DNA from: Cohaesibacter celericrescens
GTDB lineage: Bacteria; Pseudomonadota; Alphaproteobacteria; Rhizobiales; Cohaesibacteraceae
Assembly: GCF_002866925.1 (NCBI RefSeq)
Contig: NZ_PKUQ01000055.1
Span: 186,001 to 250,000 of the forward strand
Direction: 5' to 3'
DNA: 64,000 bases
Below the pieces are notes generated by a model. The model was not told the DNA's origin. It worked only from the letters and a program-made list of their open reading frames with translations, and ran no database searches. Below are positions 30,680 to 40,705 of the stretch, piece after piece. Both the position numbers and the translations under genes were made by a program. Position 1 is the first letter of the stretch; each line of letters begins with the position of its first letter.

Positions 30680-31018
30680 GTGGATAACGAAGAAAATGCG
30701 GTTGAAATAGGCTCTTATTTCGAAAAACTGATCACCGAACAAGTTGCAACAGGGCGGTTTGCTAGCAAAGCGGATGTTTTGCAGGCAGGGCTGCGTTTGT
30801 TGGAAGAACAACAACTTCGTTTTCATTTGAAGAAGTCAGAGCTGGACGGCAAAGACACTCTGTCCGCAAGCAATCTTGAAGGATCAGTCAGTGACGTTTC
30901 GCAGATACTGAACGTTGCCGTACAGGCGATGGACACATCTATAAGCGAACGGTCACGGGCGATTCCGGCGATACCGGCCACCAAAGGCTTGTTACGGTCC
31001 CAGATTGCAGCTGAATAG
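30680..31018 (+). CDS. ParD/CopG-like antitoxin without a toxin partner
   Basis: A 112-residue protein with the core IGSYFEKLITEQVATGRFAS then KADVLQAGLRLLEEQQ, the ribbon-helix-helix and helix of ParD antitoxins. Start is a GTG at 30680 with AAGGAAAGGCAAG upstream; frames reaching back to 30602 are possible. ParD is normally 80-90 residues and is followed by parE; here the C-terminus has an unrelated extension (DTLSASNLEGSVSDVSQILN onward) and no parE frame follows before a strong terminator. It may be a solitary regulator or a relic. Confidence 0.7.
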   Translation: MDNEENAVEIGSYFEKLITEQVATGRFASKADVLQAGLRLLEEQQLRFHLKKSELDGKDTLSASNLEGSVSDVSQILNVAVQAMDTSISERSRAIPAIPATKGLLRSQIAAE

Positions 31019-31061
31019 ACGATCTTAGATAAAATCGTTGATCTACCCAGATGCCTTTCGA

Positions 31062-31096
31062 AAAAAGCAGCGCAGAAATTTCTGCGCTGCTTTTTG
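31062..31096. terminator. Bidirectional rho-independent terminator
   Basis: A near-perfect palindrome with arms AAAAAGCAGCGCAGAAA and TTTCTGCGCTGCTTTTT and a T-rich exit on both strands. It ends the ParD-like gene and insulates thrC, which starts 156 bases later. Confidence 0.88.
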
Positions 31097-31251
31097 TTTA
31101 TTTGGTTTAGCGGTTATAGACGAGTGGGCGGGGCCTATTCGACTCTTGCCCTGAAAATGCGGAGCATGTAGGGTGCCGCGCGAGTAATACAGCGCCTGCC
31201 GGCTTAGTCTGGCGCACAATTTAAGCGCATAATTAAAAGGCTTATTGAGAC

Positions 31252-32679
31252 GTGAAATATGTCAGCACACGGGGCAATGCGCCCGAACTTGGCTTTTGTG
31301 ACGCAATTCTGGCGGGGTTGGCCAATGATGGAGGCCTCTATGTACCCAAAATCTGGCCGACGCTGAGCGACGAGGAAATTGCAGCTCTCTCCGGCAAGAG
31401 CTATGCCGATATAGCCTTTGCAGTGATGTGGCCTTATGTCGAAGGCGACATTCCCAAAGACATCTTTCAAACCATGATCAACGAAGCTTATGCCACTTTC
31501 CGGCATGATGCGGTGGCTCCTTTGGTGCAAACCGGCTCCAACGAATTTGTGTTGGAGTTGTTTCATGGACCAACGTTGGCCTTCAAAGATGTTGCTATGC
31601 AACTGCTGGCGCGTGTGATGGACTTTGTCTTGGACCAGCGCGGAGCGCGCGCCACTATTATTGGCGCAACCTCTGGGGATACTGGCGGTGCCGCGATCGA
31701 AGCCTTCCGAGGCCGCGCCAACACCGATATTTTCATTATGTTCCCACATGGCAAAGTATCGCCGGTACAACAGCGCCAGATGACATCTGTGCTGGATGAC
31801 AATGTGCATTGCATCGCGCTAGAAGGCAATTTTGACGATTGTCAGGGCCTGCTCAAGGATATGTTCGCTCATGAGAGCTTTCGCGACACCGTCGCAATGT
31901 CCGGGGTCAATTCCATCAACTGGGGTCGTATCATGGCTCAGGTTGTATATTATTTCTCGTCTGCTGTGTCGCTCGGGGCCCCCGGCCGTGCGATATCCTT
32001 CACTGTTCCAACCGGCAATTTTGGTGACATTTTCGCAGGCTTTGTTGCCAAACAGATGGGCTTGCCCATCGAAAAACTGGTGATTGCGACCAACCAAAAT
32101 GATATTTTGGCTCGGACGCTTGAAACCGGTAGCTATGATGTGCTCGGAGTGACCCCGTCAGTGTCGCCAAGTATGGATATTCAGGTCTCCTCAAACTTTG
32201 AACGCCTATTGTTTGAGGTCCACGACAGAGACAGCGAAGCCGTCGTGCGCATGATGTCAGGGCTCAAACAATCGGGATGCTTCTCCATTGCAGACAAACC
32301 AATGGAGAGGTTGCGACAAGTATTTGCTGCCGAACGCGCCAGTGAAGCGGAGACAGCGGCAACGATCAAATCTGTTCTTGCGGATAGCGGCTATCTACTG
32401 GATCCGCATTCTGCCGTTGGTGTTCACGTTGCGCGCAAAATACGCGCCGTGGAAAAAGATGCGGAAATGCCAGAGGCTCCAATGATTGTCCTGTCAACGG
32501 CACACCCGGCCAAATTCCCGGCGGCTGTTGTCGAGGCGTCGGGGCAATACCCGGCTTTGCCAGTGTGGCTATCCGATCTATTGGAGCGTGACGAGCGCCT
32601 GACAGTCATCGATAATTCGTTGGAAAAGGTAGAAGCCTTTATTCTTGCCCATGCACGGGCTGCAAGCGATAAAAAATAG
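31252..32679 (+). CDS. thrC: ThrC, threonine synthase
   Basis: Converts O-phosphohomoserine, made by ThrB encoded at 10939, to threonine using PLP. The 475-residue protein has MKYVSTRGNAPELGF, the PLP lysine in PTLAFKDVAMQ, GATSGDTGGAAIEAF and QVVYYFSSA, all typical of the long alphaproteobacterial type. Start is GTG at 31252 with AAAAGGCTTATTGAGAC upstream. A hairpin follows the stop, but the M16 peptidase starts only 90 bases later, a conserved arrangement. Confidence 0.95.
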   Translation: MKYVSTRGNAPELGFCDAILAGLANDGGLYVPKIWPTLSDEEIAALSGKSYADIAFAVMWPYVEGDIPKDIFQTMINEAYATFRHDAVAPLVQTGSNEFVLELFHGPTLAFKDVAMQLLARVMDFVLDQRGARATIIGATSGDTGGAAIEAFRGRANTDIFIMFPHGKVSPVQQRQMTSVLDDNVHCIALEGNFDDCQGLLKDMFAHESFRDTVAMSGVNSINWGRIMAQVVYYFSSAVSLGAPGRAISFTVPTGNFGDIFAGFVAKQMGLPIEKLVIATNQNDILARTLETGSYDVLGVTPSVSPSMDIQVSSNFERLLFEVHDRDSEAVVRMMSGLKQSGCFSIADKPMERLRQVFAAERASEAETAATIKSVLADSGYLLDPHSAVGVHVARKIRAVEKDAEMPEAPMIVLSTAHPAKFPAAVVEASGQYPALPVWLSDLLERDERLTVIDNSLEKVEAFILAHARAASDKK

Positions 32680-32681
32680 CC

Positions 32682-32725
32682 AAATCAAGGCCGCAGCCCA
32701 CTCCGGGCGCGGCCTTGATTTTGAT
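32682..32725 (+). terminator. Rho-independent terminator after thrC
   Basis: AAATCAAGGCCGC paired with GCGGCCTTGATTT, with an inner GCCC-ACTCC-GGGC stem, followed by T-rich sequence. It should reduce read-through into the M16 peptidase gene. Confidence 0.8.
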
Positions 32726-32768
32726 TTATTAGTCTCCCCGACAATGGGCGGGGAAAGGGAGTATAAGT

Positions 32769-34064
32769 TTGACCGTAAATATGACCCAGCTTGCCAATGG
32801 CATGACAGTTCTTTCCGATGAAATGCCGCATTTGAAATCATCCGCCGTCGGAGTCTGGGTCGCTGCGGGCTCCCGCTTGGAGCAGGACAATCAACATGGT
32901 ATTTCGCACCTTCTTGAACATATGGCCTTCAAAGGCACAAAAAAACGCTCTGCGACTGATATTGTCGAGCAAATCGAGGCTGTGGGAGGCGACGTCAACG
33001 CCTCAACAGGAATTGAAAATACCTCTTATTATGCGCGCATTCTAGAAGAAGATTTGCCGTTGGCCGTGGATATCCTAGGCGATATTCTGACCAATTCGGC
33101 ATTCGAGGCCGAGGAATTGCGGCGCGAAAAGCAAGTCATTTTGCAAGAGATCGGTGCTGTGCATGATATGCCTGAGGATAGGGTCTTTGATCATATTCAG
33201 GAACTGGCTTTCCCCGATCAGCCACTGGGCCGCACTATCCTGGGCACATCAGAAACCGTGCAGGGATTTTCCTCTCCTGATATTATAAACTATATGGCAA
33301 GCCATTACCGTGGTCCATCGATGATTCTATCAGCCGCAGGCGCTGTCCGTCACGAGGAGTTGGTTGCGCTTGGTGAAGAAGCTTTTGCCAGTATTGAGAA
33401 CAGGCCCTGCAGCGTACCGAGCTCCGCGCAATATGCGGGGGGGGAACGACGAGATGTGCAAAAAGAATTGATGGAAGCACAGGTTGTTTTGGGTTTTGAG
33501 GGCCGGTCCTACAAGGACGACGACTTTTACACGGCACAAATTCTGGCCTCCATGCTAGGCGGTGGCATGTCGTCCCGATTGTTTCAGGAAGTGCGCGAAA
33601 AGCGCGGGCTTTGTTATTCCGTCTATGCGTTCCATTGGGGTTTTGCTGATACGGGCCTGTTTGGAGTGCATGCCGCGACAGGTGCCGATAATCTTGAAGA
33701 GCTGATGCCTGTGATCCTCGGAGAGCTTGCACGGGCAGCCGAAGATCTGACCGAAGCAGAGCTTGGCCGGTCTCGGGCTCAAATCAAAGCGGGATTGTTG
33801 ATGGGGATGGAAAGTCCGTCGTCACGCGCAGGCCAATTGGCCCGCCAGAAAATGCTGTTTGGAAAGCCCCGTTCGTTTGAGGAAATGATCGACTCGATCT
33901 CCCATATCAGCGTTCAAGATGTGAGAAAGCTTGCTGGTGATATTATCACGGGGTCCGCGCCTTCATTGGCATCGGTAGGGCCGGTTGGTGCGCTTATGCC
34001 AGTCGACGACATCGCCGCTCGTCTGGGAAGTGCATCCAACAGGTCTACGAACATCTGCGGATAA
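32769..34064 (+). CDS. M16-family zinc peptidase (mitochondrial-processing-peptidase-like)
   Basis: A 431-residue protein with the inverted zinc motif HLLEH (GISHLLEHMAFKGT) and the downstream Glu in ELRREKQVILQEIG, so the catalytic site is complete. The second half is the non-catalytic M16 lobe (GFEGRSYKDDDFY, GMSSRLFQEVREKRGLCYSV). Start is TTG at 32769 with AAAGGGAG seven bases upstream, or ATG at 32781. thrC, this gene and a GNAT gene form a known alphaproteobacterial series. Natural substrates are unknown. Confidence 0.92.
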   Translation: MTVNMTQLANGMTVLSDEMPHLKSSAVGVWVAAGSRLEQDNQHGISHLLEHMAFKGTKKRSATDIVEQIEAVGGDVNASTGIENTSYYARILEEDLPLAVDILGDILTNSAFEAEELRREKQVILQEIGAVHDMPEDRVFDHIQELAFPDQPLGRTILGTSETVQGFSSPDIINYMASHYRGPSMILSAAGAVRHEELVALGEEAFASIENRPCSVPSSAQYAGGERRDVQKELMEAQVVLGFEGRSYKDDDFYTAQILASMLGGGMSSRLFQEVREKRGLCYSVYAFHWGFADTGLFGVHAATGADNLEELMPVILGELARAAEDLTEAELGRSRAQIKAGLLMGMESPSSRAGQLARQKMLFGKPRSFEEMIDSISHISVQDVRKLAGDIITGSAPSLASVGPVGALMPVDDIAARLGSASNRSTNICG

Positions 34065-34463
34065 GCATTCAAACCACGTAATTGTCCTGTAGATAAACTA
34101 TTCAGTCCCGGCTAAAACTGCTTCAGCAGCATTGTTATCTGATGTTTGCTATTCAAGCGGTTCGCGTTATGATTTGCCAGCGAAGAGCTCGGCTCGAAAA
34201 GCGCGTCCTTTTAAGTGTTTGATTGGTAAGGCCAAGGCAAAAGCTGCAAGTCTCAATCCAACAGCAATTATTCGGGTTCATCCCGGGTATGAGCAGCTAA
34301 CCCGGGCGGTTTCGCGACATGTGCAATCGGGTTCATGACCAACCTGTCTGAGATACGGGCCGTTGGTCTGGACGAAGCTGGAATTATGAAAATGGCTGGC
34401 AACCATGACAGAACCGGCAAATCTTGGGTTTTCAATAAGCTGCATGCTATGAAAGGCAAAGTC
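34065..34463. other. Intergenic stretch between the M16 peptidase and the GNAT gene
   Basis: About 400 bases without a convincing gene. It holds a CCCGGGT - N11 - ACCCGGG hairpin at 34282-34306 without a T-run. Two short open frames are judged spurious. It could include an upstream extension of the GNAT gene, whose frame is open from 34335. Confidence 0.4.
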
Positions 34464-35129
34464 ATGCGCCCTAGAGCAGCCGTATACAGCTCCTTTGGAG
34501 CGAGTAGCCCCTCTGGCCGATTGTCAGCGTCCCTTGGCTCCATGCTAAGCGGGGCACCTTCTATCCCGGCACTTCATGACCCGCTCACTGATCACCATCT
34601 ATATTTGCGTCATCCAACCAAGGGTGATTTTCACCAGTGGGCACATTTGCGTGCGGCCAGTGCCGACTTCTTGCGCCCATGGGAGCCAATCTGGCCGGCG
34701 GATGATTTAACCCCTCTGGGATATCGCCGGCGCCTGGAGCAATATCAGAAAGATCGCAGAACCGGTCGCGCCTTGCCTTATCTTATTTTTCGGCGCCAAG
34801 ACAATCGCCTGATTGGCGGCGTGAATGTCTCCAATATTCGCCGTGGCATTTGCCAATCTGGCTCTATTGGCTATTGGATGGGGGAAGATCATGCCGGACG
34901 TGGCGAAATGAGCCGTGCGTTGGCCTTGTTATTGCCCTATTTAGTTGATTATCAGGGCCTTCACCGCGTGGAGGCTGCTTGTTTGCCAAGCAATCAAGCC
35001 TCGATTGCGGTGCTGAAGAAGCAAGGGTTTCAGTTAGAAGGCAAAGCGCGTAGCTATTTATGCATCAATGGCCGGTGGGAAGATCATCTGCTTTTCTCAG
35101 CTTTACGATCAGATCTTACCAGTCTCTGA
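34464..35129 (+). CDS. GNAT acetyltransferase, RimJ/RimL type
   Basis: Acetylates an N-terminal or amino acid-like substrate with acetyl-CoA. After a variable ~30-residue leader, the family reads YLRHPTKGDFHQWAHLRAAS, LRPWEPIW, LIGGVNVSNI, GYWMGEDHAGRGEMSRAL (the CoA loop), and ASIAVLKKQGFQLEG. RimJ-like proteins acetylate ribosomal protein S5 in E. coli; the true target here is not known. Start at 34464 is preferred because GAAAGGCAAAGTC precedes it, but the frame is open to 34335 and a start at 34542 is possible. Third gene of the thrC-M16-GNAT series. Confidence 0.85.
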   Translation: MRPRAAVYSSFGASSPSGRLSASLGSMLSGAPSIPALHDPLTDHHLYLRHPTKGDFHQWAHLRAASADFLRPWEPIWPADDLTPLGYRRRLEQYQKDRRTGRALPYLIFRRQDNRLIGGVNVSNIRRGICQSGSIGYWMGEDHAGRGEMSRALALLLPYLVDYQGLHRVEAACLPSNQASIAVLKKQGFQLEGKARSYLCINGRWEDHLLFSALRSDLTSL

Positions 35130-35413
35130 TTAGCCTTTGGACAGACTAGGCTTTTGCGGAGACTATGGGAATCATATGGTCGATTGCTCGGTCAGCACAA
35201 TTCCAACAAATCTGCATGAGAAGGTGTTTGCAGGGTGTGAATTGGGCGTCAATACAGCACCTTTACCATGTCTGCACCGAAATGATCGGCCTTTCCGCTT
35301 GAAAAAGGCAAAAGTTGCTAATTTCGCCTTGTGCGAAAGGGTGCAAAATTTTAACTATGATGAACCTGTCTGCGATCCTCCAGAATGCAGATATTGGAAA
35401 ATGAGGGCCACTG

Positions 35414-38400
35414 GTGAATCGCGTATCCGTCTTGATATCCTTGTTACTTGCAACGCTGCTCGGGCTCGCATCTTTTAATGCTGCTTGGGCGGTGGAAGCT
35501 GTTGATGTCAAAGCGGATATTAAAGTACTGGATCTGAGTGCTGTTGTTGAGAGCTATGAGGGCGACGGAGACCGGATCCAAGTCTCCACGGCACCTGGCC
35601 CTGACGGCATTGTCCGGCGAATCGAAGTGCGCGCGCGCCAACAAGGCGTTATTCCCGGATGGTTCGTTTTTGCGCTGGCAAATAACACCGATCGCCAAAT
35701 TGACCGCTATCTTGTTGTGCCCCATTTCCGGATGTCTGGCTCGGGCTTGCTCAAACCCGATTTGGGTGCGCAACGCGTATTTGCTATCTCCACGTCACAA
35801 GGATTTGCGCCCGAGCGGGTGCCTGATACAGAAGCCGATGTTTTCCGCGTGACACTTGACCCTGGCAACGTGGTCACATTTGTCGGCGAGCAAAGCCATA
35901 AGAGCCTGCCTCGCTTGAGCCTGTGGGAACCTGAAGCCTATAAAGACTATGTCAACAGTTACACCTTCTTTCGTGGCATTGTTCTTGGTATCGCCGGACT
36001 GTTAGCTCTGTTTCTTGTTATTTTGTTTGTGGTCAAGGGCGCAGCAATGTTCCCTGCGGCTGCTTTGCTTGCGTGGTCCGTGCTCGCCTATCTGGCAATT
36101 GATTTTGGTTTCATGGGGCGCCTTTTCGATATCCCCACAACATACGAACCAATTTGGCGCGCTGTTGCCGAGGTGGTTTTTTCGGCCTCGATCCTTATCT
36201 TGCTCTTCACCTACCTGACGCTTCATCGGTGGCATGTGCGTTACTTGCATGCCTCGGGCATCTGGTTGATCTTCTTGTTCGCTGTGTTGGGCGTCGCACT
36301 GTATGACCCATCGTTAGGCGCCGGTATCGCACGTTTGTCGATGGTTGTGACGTCAGTGGCCGGTTTTGGCGTCATTCTCTATCTGGCATTTACCGGTTTT
36401 GATCGTGCGATCATGCTGATCCCGACCTGGATACTGCTACTGCTTTGGCTGTTGGCCTCGGGCAGCGCTGTGGCGGGATTGTTGGACAATGATTTGGTGC
36501 AGCCAGCCCTTAGTGGCGGCTTGGTGCTATTGGTCTTGCTGTTTTGCTTCACTATTATGCAGCATGCCTTCTCAGGCGGTATCCTGGCGCAAGGCATCGT
36601 ATCGGACAGCGAACGCCGTGCGCTTGCGATCGTCGGATCGGGAGACATGGTGTGGGACTGGGACGTGCCGCGCGACAGGATCCACACATCAAGAGATACC
36701 GAGCGGGTGTTGGGATTGAAGCGCGGGGCGCTTGATGGTCACGCCCGCGATTGGGTGGAGTTTTTACACACCCAGGATAAAGACCGTTTTTCGTCTATGC
36801 TTGACGCAATCATCGAACAGCGTAGGGGCCGGGTGAATCAGGATTTTCGTCTGCGCGCCGAAGACGGTCACTATCGCTGGTTCAAGCTGCGTGCTCGCCC
36901 CGTTGTTGGCACCGATGGTGAAGTCGTTCGTTGTGTGGGTACATTGCTTGATATTACCGAGCAACGTACAGCCGAAGCCCGTCTGCTTCATGACGCCGTC
37001 CATGACAATCTAACCGGTCTGGCCAATCGTGAGTTGCTGCAGGATCGCTTGGATGCTGCGATGGTTCGTACCATTGTCGAAGGTGCAGCCAAACCCGCAA
37101 TTTTGTTGGTGGATATCGACAATTTCCGAAATATCAATGACACCTTTGGCCTGTCTATCGGAGACTCCATCCTCCTGACGGTCGCGCGGCGTCTGTCGCG
37201 TTTGCTGAAACCGCAGGATTCAATCGCGCGTTTCTATGGGGATCAGTTCGCCATTATTTTGATCTCGGAACAACAGCCAGAACGCATTGCCGTGTTTGCT
37301 GATAGTGTGCGCAAGGCGTTGAAGATTCCTATTGTTTTTGGTGATCGTGAATTGTCGCTGTCGGTCTCCATCGGCATCGCTATTCAGGACATTCAGGCAC
37401 ACAAAACCGCCGCTGATGTGATCAATGATTCCGAATTGGCACTTTATCATTCCAAGCGAATGGGTGGCGATCGTATCGAACCGTTCCGTCCGTCTTTACG
37501 TCAACAAGGCAGAGGTCGCAGCTCTCTTGATAAGGATCTGGTTGCGGCATTGGATCGCAATGAAATTGAAGTGGTGTTCCAGCCGATTGTTGATCTGAAC
37601 AGCCGTATGATCAAGGGATTTGAAGCGCTGGCGCGTTGGAACCACCCTCAGCGCGGCGCCGTACCGCCGTCTGATTTCATTCCTGCTGCTGAACGCACTG
37701 GCCTTATTGTGCCCTTGGGCCTGCACATCATGGAACAAGCAGCACGTCAGCTCAACCAATGGCAACAGAAACTGAAAGGCACGAGCACTCTCTTTATGAG
37801 TGTGAATGTGTCTTCGCAACAATTGCTGCGTCATGATTTGATCCACGATGTTAAAACAATCCTGTCTCGCTGTGACGTCAACCCGGGCACACTTAAGCTG
37901 GAATTGACCGAGAGCCTAGTGATGGCGAATCCTGAATATGCCTCTCAGGTGCTCGATAAATTGCGAGCGCTTGGCGCTGGTTTGTCATTGGATGATTTTG
38001 GCACCGGTTATTCGTCACTGTCCTATTTGCAGCACTTCCCGTTCGATACGCTGAAGATCGACAGGTCTTTTGTTGGACACGAGCAGGGTGCAACCCCGAT
38101 CATCTTGCAATCGATTGTAAAATTGGCACAGGATCTCCAGCTCAATCTTGTCGCTGAAGGCATTGAAAGCGAAGATGCTGTCAATCAATTGACCGCGATG
38201 GGTTGCCCGATGGGGCAGGGATATTTGTTTGGTAAGCCACTGGTGCCTGAAGAGGCCCACGCGATGCTCACCAAACAATTGGAACAATCTCAAAGAATGC
38301 AGGACGAGGCGCAGGCTCGCCGTCAACTGGCGGAAATGGAAGCGGCTGCGCGTAAAGCAGATGAACAACGTAAGATAAAGGAAGAACAACGTCGCAAAGA

Positions 38401-39691
38401 AGCTGCTGAACTCGAACGCGCTCAATCGCATGCCCGTGAAGTCGCCGCGCAACCTTTGTCGACACCTGAAGTAAAGAAACCGTTAGCTCAAAGGGCGGAA
38501 GCGGTAAAACAGGATCCGAAACAAGATACGCTCGAAGCGCAATTGGCGGCCGGCCTCGCATTGGACTTGGGTGATGAAAACGTTCCTTCTTCTGACCATG
38601 CATCCGCCAAACCGGACGTAATGTCCGTCTCAAATCAAGGGAACGGCAAATTCCACGCTGCTGTTCAAACCAACGATGACGAGACTGATGGGGGAGATCT
38701 TCTGGCAGATCTCGACATGGCACTTGAAAACGCCATTGGTGCAGCTGCTGCCGAAGCCATTGCTGAAACAACACCTACCAAAGAGGGCTTCGTGCGTGAC
38801 TTGACCAATGCAGAAGCACCTGTATCACGCGCCCCACAAAATCACGGTGCCAGCAACATTCCCCCTCAGCGATTGCCCGCTGGAGGCAGCGCTAAACAAA
38901 GCGCACCAAAAGCAAGCCTGCGTGACAAAGTCGGAACGGCATCTGGCCTCTTTTTGAATTCATTCAAGAATAAAAAGGCTCCGAACAAGTTTTTGAAAAA
39001 GCTTTCCGGCATAACGGCGCAAAATCCTGCTCAAACACGCGATCCTGCAAGTGCGCCACCGGCCCATCCACCTGCTCGCGCTCCGCAACCGACAGCACCT
39101 CAGCCCGCCGTCCGGCATCCTTCCTCGTTGCCACAGGCCCAGGCAACGCATAGCAGGCCAGATCCAGATCTCTTGCAGGGGGCACGTCAGCCTCAGGGCC
39201 CTCTTTTGGGGCAACGTCCGGTGACCTCCAATACCGGATCAAAAATACCGGCTATGCCTCAGGTTGCCGCAATGAAGCCGCCCGTCTATTCGGCTTCCTC
39301 AAGCGGGTCTCAAGGCTCGGTCCCCCCTTTGCAGCCAAGCCCACAAGAGCCGCAAAGAGAGCAGCGCCCAGAGCAAACTAACATGCCAAAGCCAGAGCAA
39401 ATCAGTCGTCCTGCTCCAACGGCTCCGGAACCGATCGATAGCGCCTCGCGTCAGGGGCCTGACTTGCCCATTGTTCAGCCGCGGCCTGCACAAGTCCCAA
39501 TTGGTACCGACAGGCCGTTGCGAGATGGGGCTTTGGTACAACCTCTGCCCGGGCGCGCCTATGCTGCGAAGCGTGGTGAGAATGAGGAAGTTGACAGCAA
39601 TCTTCCCTTCTCGATGCCTGATATGTCGGACATCGATCAAGACATTGCCGCAGCCATTAAGCAGGCGATGATGGCTGGGAAAAAGAACTGA
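35414..39691 (+). CDS. Large membrane PAS/GGDEF/EAL protein with degenerate GGDEF
   Basis: A 1425-residue sensor protein. It has a signal sequence, a beta-rich 7TMR-DISM-like periplasmic domain, and about seven helices at residues 185-395. A PAS domain (397-530) is followed by a GGDEF domain whose signature is YGDQF (608-612), so cyclase activity is probably lost. The EAL domain is intact (EAL 737-739, LELTES, LDDFGTGYSSLSYL, AEGIESE). A coiled coil begins at about residue 951, then roughly 400 residues rich in Pro, Ala and Gln. Start is GTG with GAGGGCCACTG upstream. It probably acts as a phosphodiesterase controlled by its sensor domains. It is unusually long. Confidence 0.87.
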   Translation: MNRVSVLISLLLATLLGLASFNAAWAVEAVDVKADIKVLDLSAVVESYEGDGDRIQVSTAPGPDGIVRRIEVRARQQGVIPGWFVFALANNTDRQIDRYLVVPHFRMSGSGLLKPDLGAQRVFAISTSQGFAPERVPDTEADVFRVTLDPGNVVTFVGEQSHKSLPRLSLWEPEAYKDYVNSYTFFRGIVLGIAGLLALFLVILFVVKGAAMFPAAALLAWSVLAYLAIDFGFMGRLFDIPTTYEPIWRAVAEVVFSASILILLFTYLTLHRWHVRYLHASGIWLIFLFAVLGVALYDPSLGAGIARLSMVVTSVAGFGVILYLAFTGFDRAIMLIPTWILLLLWLLASGSAVAGLLDNDLVQPALSGGLVLLVLLFCFTIMQHAFSGGILAQGIVSDSERRALAIVGSGDMVWDWDVPRDRIHTSRDTERVLGLKRGALDGHARDWVEFLHTQDKDRFSSMLDAIIEQRRGRVNQDFRLRAEDGHYRWFKLRARPVVGTDGEVVRCVGTLLDITEQRTAEARLLHDAVHDNLTGLANRELLQDRLDAAMVRTIVEGAAKPAILLVDIDNFRNINDTFGLSIGDSILLTVARRLSRLLKPQDSIARFYGDQFAIILISEQQPERIAVFADSVRKALKIPIVFGDRELSLSVSIGIAIQDIQAHKTAADVINDSELALYHSKRMGGDRIEPFRPSLRQQGRGRSSLDKDLVAALDRNEIEVVFQPIVDLNSRMIKGFEALARWNHPQRGAVPPSDFIPAAERTGLIVPLGLHIMEQAARQLNQWQQKLKGTSTLFMSVNVSSQQLLRHDLIHDVKTILSRCDVNPGTLKLELTESLVMANPEYASQVLDKLRALGAGLSLDDFGTGYSSLSYLQHFPFDTLKIDRSFVGHEQGATPIILQSIVKLAQDLQLNLVAEGIESEDAVNQLTAMGCPMGQGYLFGKPLVPEEAHAMLTKQLEQSQRMQDEAQARRQLAEMEAAARKADEQRKIKEEQRRKEAAELERAQSHAREVAAQPLSTPEVKKPLAQRAEAVKQDPKQDTLEAQLAAGLALDLGDENVPSSDHASAKPDVMSVSNQGNGKFHAAVQTNDDETDGGDLLADLDMALENAIGAAAAEAIAETTPTKEGFVRDLTNAEAPVSRAPQNHGASNIPPQRLPAGGSAKQSAPKASLRDKVGTASGLFLNSFKNKKAPNKFLKKLSGITAQNPAQTRDPASAPPAHPPARAPQPTAPQPAVRHPSSLPQAQATHSRPDPDLLQGARQPQGPLLGQRPVTSNTGSKIPAMPQVAAMKPPVYSASSSGSQGSVPPLQPSPQEPQREQRPEQTNMPKPEQISRPAPTAPEPIDSASRQGPDLPIVQPRPAQVPIGTDRPLRDGALVQPLPGRAYAAKRGENEEVDSNLPFSMPDMSDIDQDIAAAIKQAMMAGKKN

Positions 39692-39829
39692 CTTCAAGTC
39701 AGGAGAGAACAGACACCGGCATCGTTAAACATGTCTGAGAATAAGCCGAATGAGGCGGGGTGCATGACTGTCATTCCACGCAATCAGGGGGCAGGATTGG
39801 GTTCGTCCCACAGACGCTAAGTCCTAGTC

Positions 39830-40450
39830 CTAGGCGTGTCCTGCTTCGCTTGACAGCATAGACAGATCGACACCCATCAGCGCAAGGCTGCGATCATATC
39901 GGTCTTTGGGCGGGCATTCAAACAGCAGCGAGGCATCCGCTTGGCAAGTCAACCAACTGTTGCTTTGTAATTCGTCTTCCAATTGTCCTGCAGACCAGCC
40001 TGCGTAGCCGAGTGTTAACAAGGCCGAACGCGGCCCGCGTCCTTCGCTCAAGGCACGTAAAATCTCAACAGTTGCAGTCAGGCAAACGTCATCAGAGACT
40101 TCAAGAGTAGAACTTTCCAGTTTGTAATCGGGGCTGTGCAACACAAATCCACGCCCTTGATCAACTGGGCCACCATCGAGCACATCCATGCCACGCGCAG
40201 ATTCTGGCAGGTCGATCATATCTTCATCGTCGTCAAGAATATCTATTTGACGGAGCAAGTCAGGAAGCGTGATTTGCGAGGATAGCTGATTGACCACAAG
40301 CCCCATCGCACCATCTTCTGAGTGGGAGCAGAGATAAATCACAGACCTCTCAAAATGTGGTCCTTTCACAGCGGGCATGGCAACAAGAAACTGTCCTTCC
40401 AGAGAGGAGGGAAACACCGACCGTTTCACATTTTTTGCCAAATCAACCAT
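39830..40450 (-). CDS. YqgE/AlgH family protein (UPF0301)
   Basis: A 206-residue protein with the family N-terminus GQFLVAMPAVKGPHFERSVI, YLCSHSEDGAMGLVVN, then GGPVDQGRGFVLHS and LLTLGYAGWSAGQLEDE. Function is not well defined; the E. coli homologue is YqgE and a Pseudomonas one, AlgH, affects alginate. It is divergent from a DsbD-like gene, the usual neighbour in Hyphomicrobiales. Confidence 0.92.
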   Translation of the reverse strand: MVDLAKNVKRSVFPSSLEGQFLVAMPAVKGPHFERSVIYLCSHSEDGAMGLVVNQLSSQITLPDLLRQIDILDDDEDMIDLPESARGMDVLDGGPVDQGRGFVLHSPDYKLESSTLEVSDDVCLTATVEILRALSEGRGPRSALLTLGYAGWSAGQLEDELQSNSWLTCQADASLLFECPPKDRYDRSLALMGVDLSMLSSEAGHA

Positions 40451-40705
40451 AATCCAAGGGTACCTGCGTGAGCATGTTGCTGTAAAGACATCTTCAGCCC
40501 CTAAGCGCTGAGCAAGGCCTGTTCATCACAAAAATATGAAAGCAATGCCTGTTGGATTTACTGTCGATATCAAGACTTGCCATGCTACCACCGTGTTTGC
40601 GTGGCAGAAAGACCTTGTTCTTTGAGGGGCAAATATTGCGTCAATGCCCTTCTTACCGGAATGGCCTGTTTGTGTCTCCGGATGCCTGACAAAAGCGAGA
40701 AAGCT

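Noticed and set aside
34282..34306. CCCGGGT hairpin before the GNAT gene, considered as a terminator.
   Set aside because: No T-run follows on either strand and it is 220 bases past the M16 stop.
34132..34338. Open frame upstream of the GNAT gene.
   Set aside because: No domain, no ribosome site, and it overlaps a possible longer GNAT start.
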